DNA from: Gordonia oryzae
GTDB taxonomy: Bacteria > Actinomycetota > Actinomycetes > Mycobacteriales > Mycobacteriaceae
Assembly: GCF_003797185.1 (NCBI RefSeq)
Contig: NZ_RKMH01000023.1
Coordinates: 1 to 42,530 of the forward strand
Length of the DNA: 42,530 nt
Reading direction: 5' to 3'
The notes under the pieces are model-generated. The model searched no databases, had not been told where the DNA came from, and saw nothing but the letters and a program-made list of their open reading frames with translations. The translations under genes and the position numbers were made by a program. Of the stretch, positions 1 through 9,081 are shown in pieces; position 1 is the stretch's first letter, and the number at the start of each line of letters is the position of its first letter.

Positions 1-188
1 CCCGACGGACCCAGCAGGGCCGACACCTCGCCCTCCGGCAAAGTCAGCGACACATCACGCCAAATATTCTGCGAACCGAACGATTTGGTGAGCCCCTCAA
101 CGCTGACCTCAACACCCACAGTTTCCTCCAGAAGTTCGCTGCCCCCAATGAGCTCCCGCCGGTGCGAGAGTCCACCCCTCGGTGACAT
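1..188 (-). CDS. ABC transporter ATP-binding protein, Mkl/MceG type (partial, N-terminus only)
   Basis: The reverse strand reads from an ATG at 188 into the window edge. About 62 residues are visible. After a 28-residue N-terminal extension comes a typical ABC start: VEGLTKSFGSQNIW, then LPEGEVSALLGPSG, the beginning of the Walker A loop, which is cut by the edge. The long N-terminus and wording resemble Mkl/MceG, the ATPase that energises Mce lipid importers in mycolic-acid bacteria. In M. tuberculosis mkl also lies close to rplJ-rplL, which supports the call. An internal GTG (at VGVEVSVEGL) is an alternative start. The rest of the protein (Walker B, signature) is outside the window. Confidence 0.75.
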   Translation of the reverse strand, partial: MSPRGGLSHRRELIGGSELLEETVGVEVSVEGLTKSFGSQNIWRDVSLTLPEGEVSALLGPS

Positions 189-414
189 GTGTGGTTGGGG
201 TCACTGTATCGGACGACCGCAACAACAACCCTTCACATACATGGACCGAAGACCCACAGCGTGGACGCGACAGAAATCTACCAACCGGTAACTTGCCCTC
301 GGACGATGACACTATCCGATGAAACGGTCCGAAGGAAAGTGGGCGCGGTGGCATCGTCGGGACCCGAGTGCAGTGGCACTCCCTGGCCCTGGCGCGGTGG
401 CGTGGCACACGGCG

Positions 415-1791
415 TCAGGACCGCGCAAGGCCCTCCTCCCGGTCGTCGAAGGCCCCCGCGTCGGCGCCTCCGACAACGCTCTGGGTGTGGCCGGGCCCGA
501 CCGACTGCGGCTCGACCGACTGCGGCTGTTCTGCCCCGTCCTCCCATGCCTCGCGCACCCGGGCAAGTGGCAACCACCAGGAGACAAGCAGGATCACCAC
601 GAGCCAGATCAGCGACGAGTTGCCGTAGATGATCTCCCACCACCCCCACCTCAGCTCGTTGCGCTGCGCGCTGGGCAGTGACAGCGAAGGTCCGGGGAGC
701 TGTGCCATCAGACCGAGGATGCCCAACCCGAGGAAGACCGCACCACGCCGGTCGCCGCGTCTGGCCCGCAGCGCCCGGACACCAATAGTGACGAACACCA
801 GGATGTACACCGACGTGAGTACCCAGTGGTGAATCCAGGCGGCCGGGGTGGCCAGCAGGGCCACCGCCCACGCCGCCAAGAAGCACAGCTCGTATTCGCG
901 ACGCTTGGCCAGATGCCGTGCCAGCGCCAGACAATAGAGTCCGGCGATCGCACACAGCGGCAACCACCAGTGTGAGCGATCGCTGTCACTCATCCCGGTT
1001 CGCGCCAGCACACCCGCGATGCCCTGGTTGTACACGAAGGCCAGTCCGCCGATGCGCTCGGGATCGAACACCGTCGATGTCCAGTACTGCCACGAGTCCG
1101 ACGGCGTGATCGCCCATGCGACGCCGGTCGCGGCCAGGAATCCGACGACCACGTTGATCGCCGCCCGCCACTGCCGGCGCGCGAGGAAATAGATGACGAC
1201 GACGGCCGGGGTCATCTTGATCGCCGCGGCGATCCCGACCAGCAATCCCCGGCACGGTTCGGCCCATGCGGGGCGCCGATCCCAGAGGGTGTCGGCGATG
1301 ACCAGTCCGGCCAGGATCAGGTTGATCTGACCGAGATCGAGGGTGATGCGGATCGGCTCGAGTTCGAAGGCCACGCCGGTGAGGATCATCGACCAGCCGA
1401 CCGCCAGGTCACCACACCCGACGCGACGAAGCAGGATTCGGATCAGCCACCAGGTCAGCAGGCATCCGAGGAGAAGGAAGATAACCGAGAGCAACCGCAC
1501 CGGCATCCAGCTCATCGGCACGAAGGACACCGCCGCGAACGGCGGGTAGGTGAACGGCAGGATGCTGTCATTCGCCTGCGGCATCGGCCCGTCGTAGAGG
1601 TGCTGCCCGTGGAGGAGGAACCGGCCACCGTAGCGGTAGATCTGCAGATCCACCGGCGGACCCCAGTACTTGGCGGGTCCGAGGTGCACCAGCCACGGCT
1701 GGCCGAAGACGCGGCACACCCCAAGGACGAGCACCACGGCCCCGACGACGTTGATCGTCGTGAACGCACGACGGGACACAGGAGCAGTCAC
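415..1791 (-). CDS. GT87-type alpha-mannosyltransferase, polytopic membrane protein
   Basis: About 458 aa with roughly ten hydrophobic segments. Family features: the early extracellular stretch DLQIYRYGGRFLLHG followed by LYDG, then FTYPPFAAVSF, the loop LDLGQINLILAGL and IKMTPAVVVIYF. These fit the GT87 (DUF2029) polyprenyl-phosphate-mannose-dependent mannosyltransferases that elongate lipomannan/lipoarabinomannan at the outer face of the plasma membrane. I chose the GTG at 1791 (start VTAPVSRRAF). The open frame continues upstream to 1920, but that stretch runs through the terminator at 1875-1910 and is not protein-like. The gene follows rplL on the same strand but is separated from it by the terminator, so it probably has its own promoter. 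The exact acceptor cannot be told from sequence. Confidence 0.8.
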   Translation of the reverse strand: MTAPVSRRAFTTINVVGAVVLVLGVCRVFGQPWLVHLGPAKYWGPPVDLQIYRYGGRFLLHGQHLYDGPMPQANDSILPFTYPPFAAVSFVPMSWMPVRLLSVIFLLLGCLLTWWLIRILLRRVGCGDLAVGWSMILTGVAFELEPIRITLDLGQINLILAGLVIADTLWDRRPAWAEPCRGLLVGIAAAIKMTPAVVVIYFLARRQWRAAINVVVGFLAATGVAWAITPSDSWQYWTSTVFDPERIGGLAFVYNQGIAGVLARTGMSDSDRSHWWLPLCAIAGLYCLALARHLAKRREYELCFLAAWAVALLATPAAWIHHWVLTSVYILVFVTIGVRALRARRGDRRGAVFLGLGILGLMAQLPGPSLSLPSAQRNELRWGWWEIIYGNSSLIWLVVILLVSWWLPLARVREAWEDGAEQPQSVEPQSVGPGHTQSVVGGADAGAFDDREEGLARS

Positions 1792-1874
1792 GCGGGGTGA
1801 TACTAGTCCGTCCCGGTCCCACCGCCCCAAACCTCCCAGCACGTCCTCAACCTCTCCCAGCGGCGCGGGACAGC

Positions 1875-1910
1875 AAAAACCCGGGACGGATCTCTCCGCC
1901 CCGGGTTTTT
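1875..1910 (-). terminator. Bidirectional intrinsic terminator downstream of rplL
   Basis: Inverted repeat AAAAACCCGGG (1875-1885) / CCCGGGTTTTT (1900-1910) with extra inner pairing CGGA/TCCG around a TCTC loop. A five-T run ends the stem on either strand. It lies 47 bp after the rplL stop, so it should end the rplJ-rplL transcript. Confidence 0.85.
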
Positions 1911-1956
1911 GGACATGCACCGTCAGTTGACGGTCACACTGCGCAAGTAAGCGAGC

Positions 1957-2349
1957 TTACTTGACGGACACCTTGGCGCCGGCCTCTTCGAGCTTGGCCT
2001 TGGCAGCCTCGGCGGCGTCCTTGTCGACCTTCTCCAGGATCGGCTTGGGAGCGCCCTCGACGAGATCCTTGGCCTCCTTGAGGCCCAGGCCCGAGACGAC
2101 CTCGCGGACGACCTTGATGACCTGGATCTTCTTGTCGCCAGCAGCCTCGAGCACGACGTCGAACTCGTCCTGCTCGGCAGCAGCCTCGGCGGCACCACCA
2201 GCAGCCGGAGCACCGGCAGCGGCGACGGCGACCGGAGCGGCCGCGGTGACCTCGAAGACCTCTTCGAACTTCTTCACGAAATCGCTGAGCTCCAGCAGGG
2301 TCAGTTCCTTGAACTGATCGATGAGCTCGTCAGCGGTGAGCTTCGCCAT
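1957..2349 (-). CDS. rplL: 50S ribosomal protein L7/L12
   Basis: 130 aa, normal length. It has the N-terminal dimerisation helix ([20 protein letters not shown]), an alanine-rich hinge around residues 38-58, and the conserved C-terminal domain with [35 protein letters not shown] and a final [10 protein letters not shown]. It forms the flexible stalk of the large subunit that recruits translation GTPases. It follows rplJ by 74 bp on the same strand, the usual L10-L7/L12 pair. Start ATG at 2349; the mRNA upstream has AGGAAGGAC as ribosome-binding site. Confidence 0.98.
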   Translation of the reverse strand: MAKLTADELIDQFKELTLLELSDFVKKFEEVFEVTAAAPVAVAAAGAPAAGGAAEAAAEQDEFDVVLEAAGDKKIQVIKVVREVVSGLGLKEAKDLVEGAPKPILEKVDKDAAEAAKAKLEEAGAKVSVK

Positions 2350-2372
2350 GGTTGGCGTCCTTCCTATTCAAG

Positions 2373-2404
2373 CCCCACACGGGGTCGTGGTGATCCCCGT
2401 GGGG
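2373..2404 (-). other. RNA hairpin between rplJ and rplL
   Basis: CCCCACACGGGG (2373-2384) pairs with CCCCGTGGGG (2395-2404), a 10-bp stem with a two-base bulge and a ten-base loop, lying between rplJ and rplL. There is no T-run, so it is not an obvious terminator. Such intercistronic stems could tune the known excess of L7/L12 over L10, but that role is inferred. Confidence 0.5.
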
Positions 2405-2423
2405 ATGTTTGTGGTGCGGCGAG

Positions 2424-2948
2424 CTATTCGCCGGCTTCGTTCTTCTTCTCCTGCAGGGCCGCGGCAAGACGCGCCACCTGCGACGCCGGCTGGTTGAACA
2501 GGCCGGCAGCCTTTGCCAAGTTGCCCTTCATGGCACCGGCGAGCTTGGCCAACAGGACCTCGCGGGTCTCAAGGTCGGCGATCTGTTCGATCTCCGCCAC
2601 GGACAGCGCACGGCCGTCCATGTATCCGCCCTTGATGACGAGAGCCTTGTTGTCCTTGGCGAAGTTCTTGATCGCCTTGGCGGCCACCACCGGTTCGCCT
2701 TCGATAAAGGCAATCGCGGTCGGACCGCTGAACAGCTCGTCGAGCCCTTCCACGCCCGCCTTTTCGGCGGCACGCTTCACCAGGGTGTTCTTGGCGACGG
2801 AGTAGGTTGCGCCCTCGCCGAGGGAACGACGCAGATCGGTGATCTGACTAACGGACAGGCCACGGTACTCCGTGACGACCGCCGCCGTTGCGCCCTCGAA
2901 CTGCTCTGCGATCTCCGCGACTGCGGCGACCTTGTCGGACTTGGCCAT
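2424..2948 (-). CDS. rplJ: 50S ribosomal protein L10
   Basis: 174 aa, full length. It begins [20 protein letters not shown] and contains the conserved [36 protein letters not shown] and FSGPTAIAF segments. The C-terminal alanine-rich helix that carries the L7/L12 dimers follows ([17 protein letters not shown]). L10 anchors the L7/L12 stalk to 23S rRNA and, with L7/L12, typically represses its own operon by binding the mRNA leader. A strong AGGAAGGAGG precedes the ATG at 2948. The upstream mRNA contains a hairpin at 3056-3084. Confidence 0.98.
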   Translation of the reverse strand: MAKSDKVAAVAEIAEQFEGATAAVVTEYRGLSVSQITDLRRSLGEGATYSVAKNTLVKRAAEKAGVEGLDELFSGPTAIAFIEGEPVVAAKAIKNFAKDNKALVIKGGYMDGRALSVAEIEQIADLETREVLLAKLAGAMKGNLAKAAGLFNQPASQVARLAAALQEKKNEAGE

Positions 2949-3055
2949 ACTTCGCCTCCTTCCTCATCACTCGAGTTGAGTTGGTCAGAGTTCAACGCAA
3001 GGAACCGTCGAATGACGCCGCGCCGCAAAAGGGCGAATAGCCCCGAAACAACGAA

Positions 3056-3084
3056 ACGCCCCGGCACACAGAGGCACGGGGCGT
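3056..3084 (-). promoter_or_regulatory. Leader hairpin upstream of rplJ (L10-leader or attenuator candidate)
   Basis: ACGCCCCG (3056-3063) and CGGGGCGT (3077-3084) form a perfect 8-bp stem. In the rplJ direction it is followed by TTTCGTTGTTTC, a T-rich run. It lies about 110 nt upstream of the rplJ ATG. No gene ends just upstream on this strand, so it is better explained as part of an autoregulatory L10 leader or attenuator than as a gene-end terminator. Class not proven. Confidence 0.45.
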
Positions 3085-3542
3085 CATACTGACGAGCAAG
3101 CCGAACCGGCGTGCTCGAGCTTCTTCCTCGTTCACCCTGCGTGGGCCGCCGACATCACTGTCGCCCTTCGATCGGGATCGCTCCCGATGGCCAACGGTCT
3201 CTGGTTGAACCGATACGACGCGTGCACGCGCGTCACACCGACGGCAAGGTTACCCGCGCTCGTCTCATCGACCAAATCCGCCCCCACGTGCCAGGGGTCG
3301 CCCGGCCGAACGGAAAAGTCCCCAGGTCCCACACGACCCTGAACTGCCGATTCGCCGTCGTGACCCACCTGGACCCACCTCGATGCGGTTCCGAGATCGA
3401 CGATGCACTACAGTCGGCCATCGGGAGTGATGTGGCCCACAAAGTGTAAGCAAGGTTTCACTCACGGCCCGAGCACACGACGGGGTGTGGGTGACGCCGG
3501 TGGGTCCGGCGCCCGGTCACACCCCAGGCAGGGTGAGGCACC
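3085..3542. other. Intergenic region between divergent rplJ and the CocE-type hydrolase
   Basis: 458 bases with no convincing gene; the short open frames here have no family features. It must hold the promoter(s) of rplJ-rplL on one strand and of the hydrolase on the other. GGTGAGG lies just before the ATG at 3543 and probably serves as its ribosome-binding site. Confidence 0.5.
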
Positions 3543-5576
3543 ATGACCTATCAGTTGGACCCCGGCTCCCCCGGGATGTCACGGCCCCGGGTGGCCACGA
3601 CGCGGACCGACAGCGGACGCATCGCTCCTCATTTCGGCACCCTCCCCCTCGGTGATCCGACCGGCGGTGCCGACGGTATCCGGTGGCGGGAAGCTGTCGA
3701 CGGCGCCCAGCTCTATCCCCGAGTGGCCGTCGACCGGGACGTCAAGCTCACCATGAGCGACGGTGTCACGTTGCGTGCCACAGTGGTCCGCCCAGCCAAC
3801 CGGTTCGGCCAGACCGTGCTGACCCCTTATCCGGCGATCATCAACATCAACCCCTATAACCGGGCGGCCGTCGACTTCATCGACACCATCACCCATGCCC
3901 CGGCACTCGGGCGCGCGTTGCGGGTCGCGTCGTCGTCGATCGATGCGACGGGCACCGCGCTCGGCGGGCTTACCCGCCTGACCGGAACGCTCTCGGGCGG
4001 AATCCTCGATGTCTTCGGTATCAACCGCACCCTGGTGCGCAGCGGTTACGTCCAGGTCATCGTCGACGTCCGGGGCACCGGGGCCAGCGGCGGCAAATGG
4101 CAGATCCTCGGCGCACGCGAGCAACAGGACTCGGTGGAGGTCATCTCGTGGGCCGCCGAGCAGGAGTGGTGCGACGGCAAAGTCGGACTCGCCGGCTGGT
4201 CGTACTCGGCGATCAATTCACTGCAGGCCGCCGACAAGCGGCCGGCCGAACTCGGTGCGGTCTTCGCTGTCGAGGGATGCGACGACATCGTTCGCGACGT
4301 CTACATCACCGGCGGCATGCCGTCGGCGTTCATCCCGATGTGGCTGTCGGTGGTCAACGTGCTCAAGTGGGTACCCAATCCGTCGACCTACCTGCGCGAT
4401 GTGATGCGCGGCGACACGCTGCGTTGGCTGCGCGATCGCATGGCCTCCCCGGCGACCGAGATCCCGTCGTTGCTGTGGGGCTTCCTCACCGCCCGCGACG
4501 ACCGGATCTTCGACGACCCCTATTTCGACGAGCGGGATCCGCAGATCGACCGGATTACCGCACCCACCTTCACCGTCGGCGGGTGGCACGATCTGTTCGG
4601 GCGTAGCGCCACTGGCATCTACGAGCGGCTCCGTCTCGAGCCCGGCCGCAAACAGATGCTCGTCGGTGACGGGTATCACTTCGACGTGGGCACCGGCCAT
4701 GGATCCAGCTGTGCCCCTCCGCGTCTCGACGTCCTCGAGCGCGCCTGGTTCGATCGCTGGCTCAAGGGCCACCGCAACGGTATCGACCACTACGGGCCGG
4801 TCACGATGATGCAGCAGGGCGGTACGTGGACGTCCGGCGCGGCGTTCCCGCGACCGGGCGTGCGACCCCGGCGGCTCTACCTCACCGAGGAGCCGTCGAC
4901 AACCGCGGATCACGCTGTGCACGACGGATCGCTGAGCACAGCTCCGGCACATGGTGTTTCGTCTCTCTACATCCGACCCGACCTGCGCGGCATGATGTCT
5001 CGGGACATGACGCAGGTGACTGCGGGTGCATCGATGGTTCTCGGCAATCGGTTCACCACCGACGCACGCTTTCAGGAGCGCGGCGGATTGTCGTTCACCA
5101 GCGCCCCGGTCACCGAGGCGACGCACCTCAGCGGCGCGATGAACCTCCGCCTCAACGTAGCGACCACCGCGCACGAGGGCACGTGGGCGGTGACAGTCAA
5201 TGATGTTGCGCCCGATGGCACCTCGACCGTTCTCACCAACGGCGGGCTGTCGGCGACCAATCGCGCCCTCGACCGATCACTGTCGACATTCACCGCAGAC
5301 GGACATCTCCTCGGTGCCCATCACTACCTCTCCCGCAAGCGCAAACTGCCGGTCCCCGCCGACGAGCCGGTCCGCATCGACGTCGATCTCGTGCCCACCG
5401 ACGCCGTGCTCGAACCGGGCCACCGGTTGCGGGTGGACGTCTACGCCGCGAGCTTCCCCCGCTACCTCACGGTGGTCCCCGACCTGATCAAGGCCCGCGG
5501 ACGCAAGCAACGTATCGTTCTCGACCCGGAGCACCCGAGCTACCTGACGTTCCTCGCCGGCGACGGGCTCGCCTGA
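3543..5576 (+). CDS. CocE/NonD family hydrolase (X-Pro dipeptidyl-peptidase S15-like)
   Basis: 677 aa. The N-terminal alpha/beta-hydrolase part includes KLTMSDGVTLRATVVRP (about 68-84) and the oxyanion/nucleophile region VIVDVRGTGASGGKW (173-186) and GLAGWSYSAI, where Ser220 is the probable nucleophile. GGWHDLFGRS gives Asp350, and DGYHFDVGTGHG gives His379 or His386, completing a triad. The C-terminal third (after about 440) is the jelly-roll domain of this family (SGAMNLRLNVATTAHEGTW, PGHRLRVDVYAASFPRY). Relatives hydrolyse acyl esters or peptides (cocaine esterase, glutaryl acylases). The substrate cannot be predicted. No signal peptide is evident, so it is probably cytoplasmic. It stands alone in its direction. 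Confidence 0.88.
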   Translation: MTYQLDPGSPGMSRPRVATTRTDSGRIAPHFGTLPLGDPTGGADGIRWREAVDGAQLYPRVAVDRDVKLTMSDGVTLRATVVRPANRFGQTVLTPYPAIININPYNRAAVDFIDTITHAPALGRALRVASSSIDATGTALGGLTRLTGTLSGGILDVFGINRTLVRSGYVQVIVDVRGTGASGGKWQILGAREQQDSVEVISWAAEQEWCDGKVGLAGWSYSAINSLQAADKRPAELGAVFAVEGCDDIVRDVYITGGMPSAFIPMWLSVVNVLKWVPNPSTYLRDVMRGDTLRWLRDRMASPATEIPSLLWGFLTARDDRIFDDPYFDERDPQIDRITAPTFTVGGWHDLFGRSATGIYERLRLEPGRKQMLVGDGYHFDVGTGHGSSCAPPRLDVLERAWFDRWLKGHRNGIDHYGPVTMMQQGGTWTSGAAFPRPGVRPRRLYLTEEPSTTADHAVHDGSLSTAPAHGVSSLYIRPDLRGMMSRDMTQVTAGASMVLGNRFTTDARFQERGGLSFTSAPVTEATHLSGAMNLRLNVATTAHEGTWAVTVNDVAPDGTSTVLTNGGLSATNRALDRSLSTFTADGHLLGAHHYLSRKRKLPVPADEPVRIDVDLVPTDAVLEPGHRLRVDVYAASFPRYLTVVPDLIKARGRKQRIVLDPEHPSYLTFLAGDGLA

Positions 5577-5582
5577 CCCCAG

Positions 5583-5929
5583 TCACCAGGACCACATCTC
5601 GCCGACCGGGCTCGAAAAGCCTCGCCGGGATTGGCGGGTTCGGTATTGAGGGTTCCGTGTGGTTCGAGTGCTCCCGCGATCGAACACGGTGGGCGCCAGT
5701 TCCTTGCGCACCCCAGCGCGCTTGAGTGATCCTTTGGCAGCGCTCACCGGTGAGTGTACCCCCGAGTTCGACTGCGGCGCAGATGATCTCACCGAGGCGA
5801 GCCATACCGGGCCACACGCGAGGACATCGTCGTTCGCGATCAACAGTGAAAGCAGGTTGCCGTCACCGGTATGGGCGACGGTGGCGATGACGATGGTGTG
5901 ACCGATGCCGATCTCCCCGATGCGCGTGG
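5583..5929 (-). pseudogene. Remnant of an FAD-linked oxidase (GlcD/D-lactate dehydrogenase type), C-terminus
   Basis: Joining the three reverse frames gives family signatures: IVIATVAHTGDGNLL in one frame (family motif AHxGDGNxH), then LGEIICAAVELGGTLTGE in a second (family: ALxLGGTxTGEHGVG), then LKRAGVRKELAPTVFDR back in the first. These are the last ~100 residues of FAD-binding oxidase C-terminal domains, broken by at least two frameshifts and with HGVG lost. The remnant ends immediately upstream of the next gene's stop codon, so the 5' part of the oxidase has been deleted. Recognition is by eye. Confidence 0.6.
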
Positions 5930-6670
5930 CTAACCGACCACGCGCTCCCGATACCGCCCGAGCGTGTCTGCGTCAACGCCACAGGCAGCCAGGTAGCCCG
6001 CCAGATCACCATGTGCGGCGACCATCGCCGCGTCGGCCGCTTGTAGATAGTCGGTGTGCACACCCAGATAGTCGGCGGGGATGTCCGCATCGGGATACCG
6101 GCTCGCGAGCATCGCCCGCAGATCCTCGACCGCGTCATTGCTGCGCAGATAATCCACTTCGATGGCCTCCTCGACGACACCCGCCGCACGCAATGCGGTA
6201 GCCACGGCCCACCCGGTGCGGTCCTTGCCCGCTGAACAGTGCACCAGGACCGTTTGTCCGCGCGCCACCGATTCGATGATCGCTCGGATCGCCCGCCCGG
6301 CACCCTCCAGCGCCGGGTACGTGCCGTAGACCGCGATGAGGTGCTCGCGCGCAGCATCGGGCGAGATGGTTCCCGGCGAGGTCGGGACGACCGGATTCTG
6401 ATGGAACGGCCGAACCAGCCCCTCGATGTGATCGGGCAGCGCGTCGGCGCCCTCTGCCTCACACTCTCGGGCCGATCGCAGATCGATGACCGTATCGACA
6501 CCGAGTGTGTCCAACGCTGCCCGGCCGGCGTCGTCGAGCCGGCCGAGATGCGCCGAGCGGAACAACAGGCCGCCATTGACCGTGCGGCCGTCCGTGGTGG
6601 GCACGCCCCCGACGTCGCGCACGTTGAACGTACCGGGCAGCTTGATCCGACCGGGAGAAGTAGCCGTCAT
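5930..6670 (-). CDS. Tyrosine-protein phosphatase, PtpB/Y_phosphatase3 type
   Basis: 246 aa. The signature P-loop is VHCSAGKDRTGWA, with nucleophile Cys145 and phosphate-binding Arg151. The N-terminal FNVRDVGGVPTTDGRTV and LFRSAHLGRL are characteristic of the PtpB-like family (triple-specificity phosphatases, secreted in M. tuberculosis), as is DLRSARECEAEG. No signal peptide is visible, as in PtpB. ATG at 6670. It follows the TIGR04338-type gene by 9 bp on the same strand, suggesting one transcript. Confidence 0.9.
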   Translation of the reverse strand: MTATSPGRIKLPGTFNVRDVGGVPTTDGRTVNGGLLFRSAHLGRLDDAGRAALDTLGVDTVIDLRSARECEAEGADALPDHIEGLVRPFHQNPVVPTSPGTISPDAAREHLIAVYGTYPALEGAGRAIRAIIESVARGQTVLVHCSAGKDRTGWAVATALRAAGVVEEAIEVDYLRSNDAVEDLRAMLASRYPDADIPADYLGVHTDYLQAADAAMVAAHGDLAGYLAACGVDADTLGRYRERVVG

Positions 6671-6679
6671 GAACCCACG

Positions 6680-7207
6680 CTAAGGTATGCGCCCCGGGCT
6701 ATCGTTCCGGCGTCCTGCGCCGACGCCCGAGTCGGTCAGTACGACGCGATAGACGAAGGCTGCCTCCGGCCCCAGGACGGCACCGACGAGGTCGGTGAGA
6801 GTAACCACGAAGCCCCGGCCATGCGCCGGTCCGGTCCCCTTGTCGAGGTGATGTGCCACCTCGTGCAAGATGACCAGTTCCCTCAGCGCCCAGCGCCCTT
6901 CCCGGGAGTCCGGAATGGCGATCTCACCGATGGCGCGCCGGTACTCCGCCGCCCGGTATCCTCCCCTGGCACGAACAGTCACCGGCTCCGATGCACGCGG
7001 AAAGCGTTGTCGCACTGAGTTCATCGCCAATACGCGCTCGACGTAGGAACGCACCGACTCCACCGAGGAGAACAGCGCCTCCGCGGGCAACGTCAGCTCG
7101 GTGCCGGCGATCTGCACCGTTCGTGCCGAGCCCACCCGATCGAACATCCGGTGCACCAGCCGCTCGGCCTCATACAATCGGGACCGACCCGAGTCACGCG
7201 CAGTCAT
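6680..7207 (-). CDS. TIGR04338-type putative metallohydrolase
   Basis: 175 aa from the ATG at 7207 (MTARDSGRSRLYEAERLVHRM). The frame stays open to 7483, but that part overlaps the divergent gene and is not protein-like. The zinc-binding signature is ILHEVAHHLDKGTGPAHGRGF: an HExxH helix with a downstream His. TLPAEALFSSVESVRSYVERVL is typical of this actinobacterial family. The family is named for its motif and its substrate is unknown; the HExxH suggests a small zinc-dependent hydrolase in the cytoplasm. It is divergent from the YihY-like gene (73 bp between starts) and cotranscribed with the phosphatase. Confidence 0.8.
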   Translation of the reverse strand: MTARDSGRSRLYEAERLVHRMFDRVGSARTVQIAGTELTLPAEALFSSVESVRSYVERVLAMNSVRQRFPRASEPVTVRARGGYRAAEYRRAIGEIAIPDSREGRWALRELVILHEVAHHLDKGTGPAHGRGFVVTLTDLVGAVLGPEAAFVYRVVLTDSGVGAGRRNDSPGRIP

Positions 7208-7280
7208 CGACCCGATGCTAACCGACCCCCACACGCAGACGGTTACGATCTCCACAGCCATCACATGAGGGAGACGGCCG

Positions 7281-8234
7281 ATGAAGCCAGGTGTGTCCGG
7301 CCACGTCGAGCGATGGCGTGGACGTGCCCGCGACCTCACCCATCGGGCTCTCACACTGCCCGGCGCCTCGGTGATCCTGCGGATCGCGCGCGAGCTGGCG
7401 ACGGCAAGCCTGTCTGACCGGTCGATGACGCTGTCGGCGCAGGCGTTCACCTCGGTGCTGCCGATCGTCGTCCTGCTGACCACCCTGCCGGTCGGGCGTA
7501 CCTATCTCGACACGGCTCTGAACAACCTGGGCGTCAACCCCACTCGCCTCGATGCTTCTCTGTCGACTTCGACGACTACCGCATTCGGTGTCGTCGGCGC
7601 GCTGATGACCATCGCCGGTGCGACGTCGCTGGCCCGGGCTCTGGGGCGCATGTACATGCAGACGTTCCGGGTGAACAAACTCTCGTGGCGCGGCTGGTGG
7701 CGGTGGGTCGCGGTGATCTTCCTCATTCCGGCCGCGGTGACGGTGCAGGGCCTGATCACCCCGCTCGGCGACATCAGTATCTTCGGAGTCCACTACCACC
7801 GTGTCGGACCGCTCGGTCTGGCGATAGTGGTCCTCGCCTCCTTCGTGACCTGGTGGGCACTGTGGACCGTGGTACCGCGGCTGATGGTGTCCCATCAGGT
7901 GCCGATGCGTCTGCTCGCGGTCAACGGCGCCCTCACCAGCTCACTGATCACGGTGTACCTCATCGGCAGCCGAATCGTGTTGCCCGAGACCGTCCCTGCA
8001 ACAGTCAATCGGTTCGGCACCCTGGGCATGGTGTTCCTCGCGATCAGTTGGTTGTATTTCTACGCCGCGATTCTGGTCGTGAGCGCCACCGTCGTGCACG
8101 CCGTCGCGACCGACGACGGGGTGTGGGGCAGACGCGTCGGGGCGTTCACCGGGGTCCCCGTCCCCGCGCCCGTGCCACCGAACCCCTTCGCCCTGCCCGA
8201 CCAGCCGGTAGCGGCCGACGATCGCCATCCGTGA
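7281..8234 (+). CDS. YihY/virulence factor BrkB family membrane protein (YhjD-like)
   Basis: 317 aa with about six transmembrane segments. Recognisable family stretches are DRSMTLSAQAFTSVLPIVVL, GATSLARALGRMYMQTFRV and FGTLGMVFLAISWLYFYAAI. The family is broadly conserved. E. coli YhjD has been linked to lipid A precursor export suppression, and actinobacterial members are of unknown role, probably envelope related. ATG at 7281 with GAGGGAGA upstream. The C-terminal tail is proline-rich and cytoplasmic. It converges on the DUF2786 gene with only 4 bp between stop codons. Confidence 0.85.
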   Translation: MKPGVSGHVERWRGRARDLTHRALTLPGASVILRIARELATASLSDRSMTLSAQAFTSVLPIVVLLTTLPVGRTYLDTALNNLGVNPTRLDASLSTSTTTAFGVVGALMTIAGATSLARALGRMYMQTFRVNKLSWRGWWRWVAVIFLIPAAVTVQGLITPLGDISIFGVHYHRVGPLGLAIVVLASFVTWWALWTVVPRLMVSHQVPMRLLAVNGALTSSLITVYLIGSRIVLPETVPATVNRFGTLGMVFLAISWLYFYAAILVVSATVVHAVATDDGVWGRRVGAFTGVPVPAPVPPNPFALPDQPVAADDRHP

Positions 8235-8238
8235 CGAC

Positions 8239-9081
8239 TCATCGTTCAAGAGCTCCTCGGGGTGAACCGAATTCGGGGTCGGCGCCGATCTTGGCGCGCC
8301 GCCCCGCACGATCGCCGGCGCGCCGAGCGCCCTCGGAGTATCCGGCCGAGGCACTCGTCGGACGCCACGTGCCGCGCGCCTGGGATTGCCTCTGGTAGAA
8401 GTCAGTGACCTCGATCTCCTTGTTGCGCAGCGCGATGGCCGTCGACATCGACGGTCGGCCCTCCACCGTCGGCGTCGACTCCGTGTCTGCGGCGATCGCG
8501 GCCTGTCGCTGTTCGTCACGCGCCTGCGCCAACCTTGCGCCGATCCGCTCGGCGAACGCCGACTGGAAATTGAGCCGCGCGGTGATGGGGGCCAAAGGCT
8601 TTCGCTCCACCACTTTCCGCGTGCGCCAGCCCTGACCACGTCGCACCACCCGGGCCGACGTCTCGTTGCGGTAGTCCCCCGAGCGGAGGTAGGCGTCGCT
8701 GGCCGTGACCATCTGCACCACCAGTGACGTGTACAGGGCCGCGCAGGTGTCGATGTCGGATTCGAATCCGTACGCGAGGACGAACGTCGAGTTGCCGGCG
8801 ACGTCGACGGTAACATCGTTGGCCCGCGCGATCGCCACAAACAACTGCACGTAGGTCTTCAGCCCGCGTTTGCCGGTCTCGCCGATCACGATCTGCCGCG
8901 AGATCGGGGTCGTGGTCCGGGCGGCCGGGTCGTGTGCCCGCGCCAGCGCCAGGTCGATCGCCGAGGCGGTGGCCAGCCGCTGCGCGGCTGCCATGAACGT
9001 CTCGGCCTCGTAGGGGTTGTCGGTATTCTCCGCCTGCCGCAGGAGCCCCGCGATTCGGGTGAGCAGTTTGTCGTCGCGCAT
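8239..9081 (-). CDS. DUF2786 domain protein
   Basis: 280 aa from the ATG at 9081. The first 45 residues match the DUF2786 pattern: MRDDKLLTRIAGLLRQAEN, then the block TDNPYEAETFMAAAQRLAT, then IDLALAR. The middle part (TYVQLFVAIARANDVTVDVA, DIDTCAALYTSLVVQM) is the usual extension in actinobacterial members. The C-terminus is basic and glutamine/arginine-rich. DUF2786 proteins are of unknown function; some phage relatives exist. The open frame continues to 9363 but loses protein character upstream of 9081. Sharing the interval with the TIGR04338-type and YihY-like genes is likely a conserved neighbourhood (inference). Confidence 0.8.
   Translation of the reverse strand: MRDDKLLTRIAGLLRQAENTDNPYEAETFMAAAQRLATASAIDLALARAHDPAARTTTPISRQIVIGETGKRGLKTYVQLFVAIARANDVTVDVAGNSTFVLAYGFESDIDTCAALYTSLVVQMVTASDAYLRSGDYRNETSARVVRRGQGWRTRKVVERKPLAPITARLNFQSAFAERIGARLAQARDEQRQAAIAADTESTPTVEGRPSMSTAIALRNKEIEVTDFYQRQSQARGTWRPTSASAGYSEGARRAGDRAGRRAKIGADPEFGSPRGALER

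Noticed and set aside
3111..3449. A 112-codon plus-strand open frame between rplJ and the hydrolase
   Set aside because: No ribosome-binding site, no recognisable features, and it occupies the promoter region of two divergent genes.
4218..5174. A 318-codon minus-strand frame opposite the CocE-type hydrolase
   Set aside because: Arg/Glu/Val-rich shadow; the plus-strand hydrolase has a complete catalytic triad.
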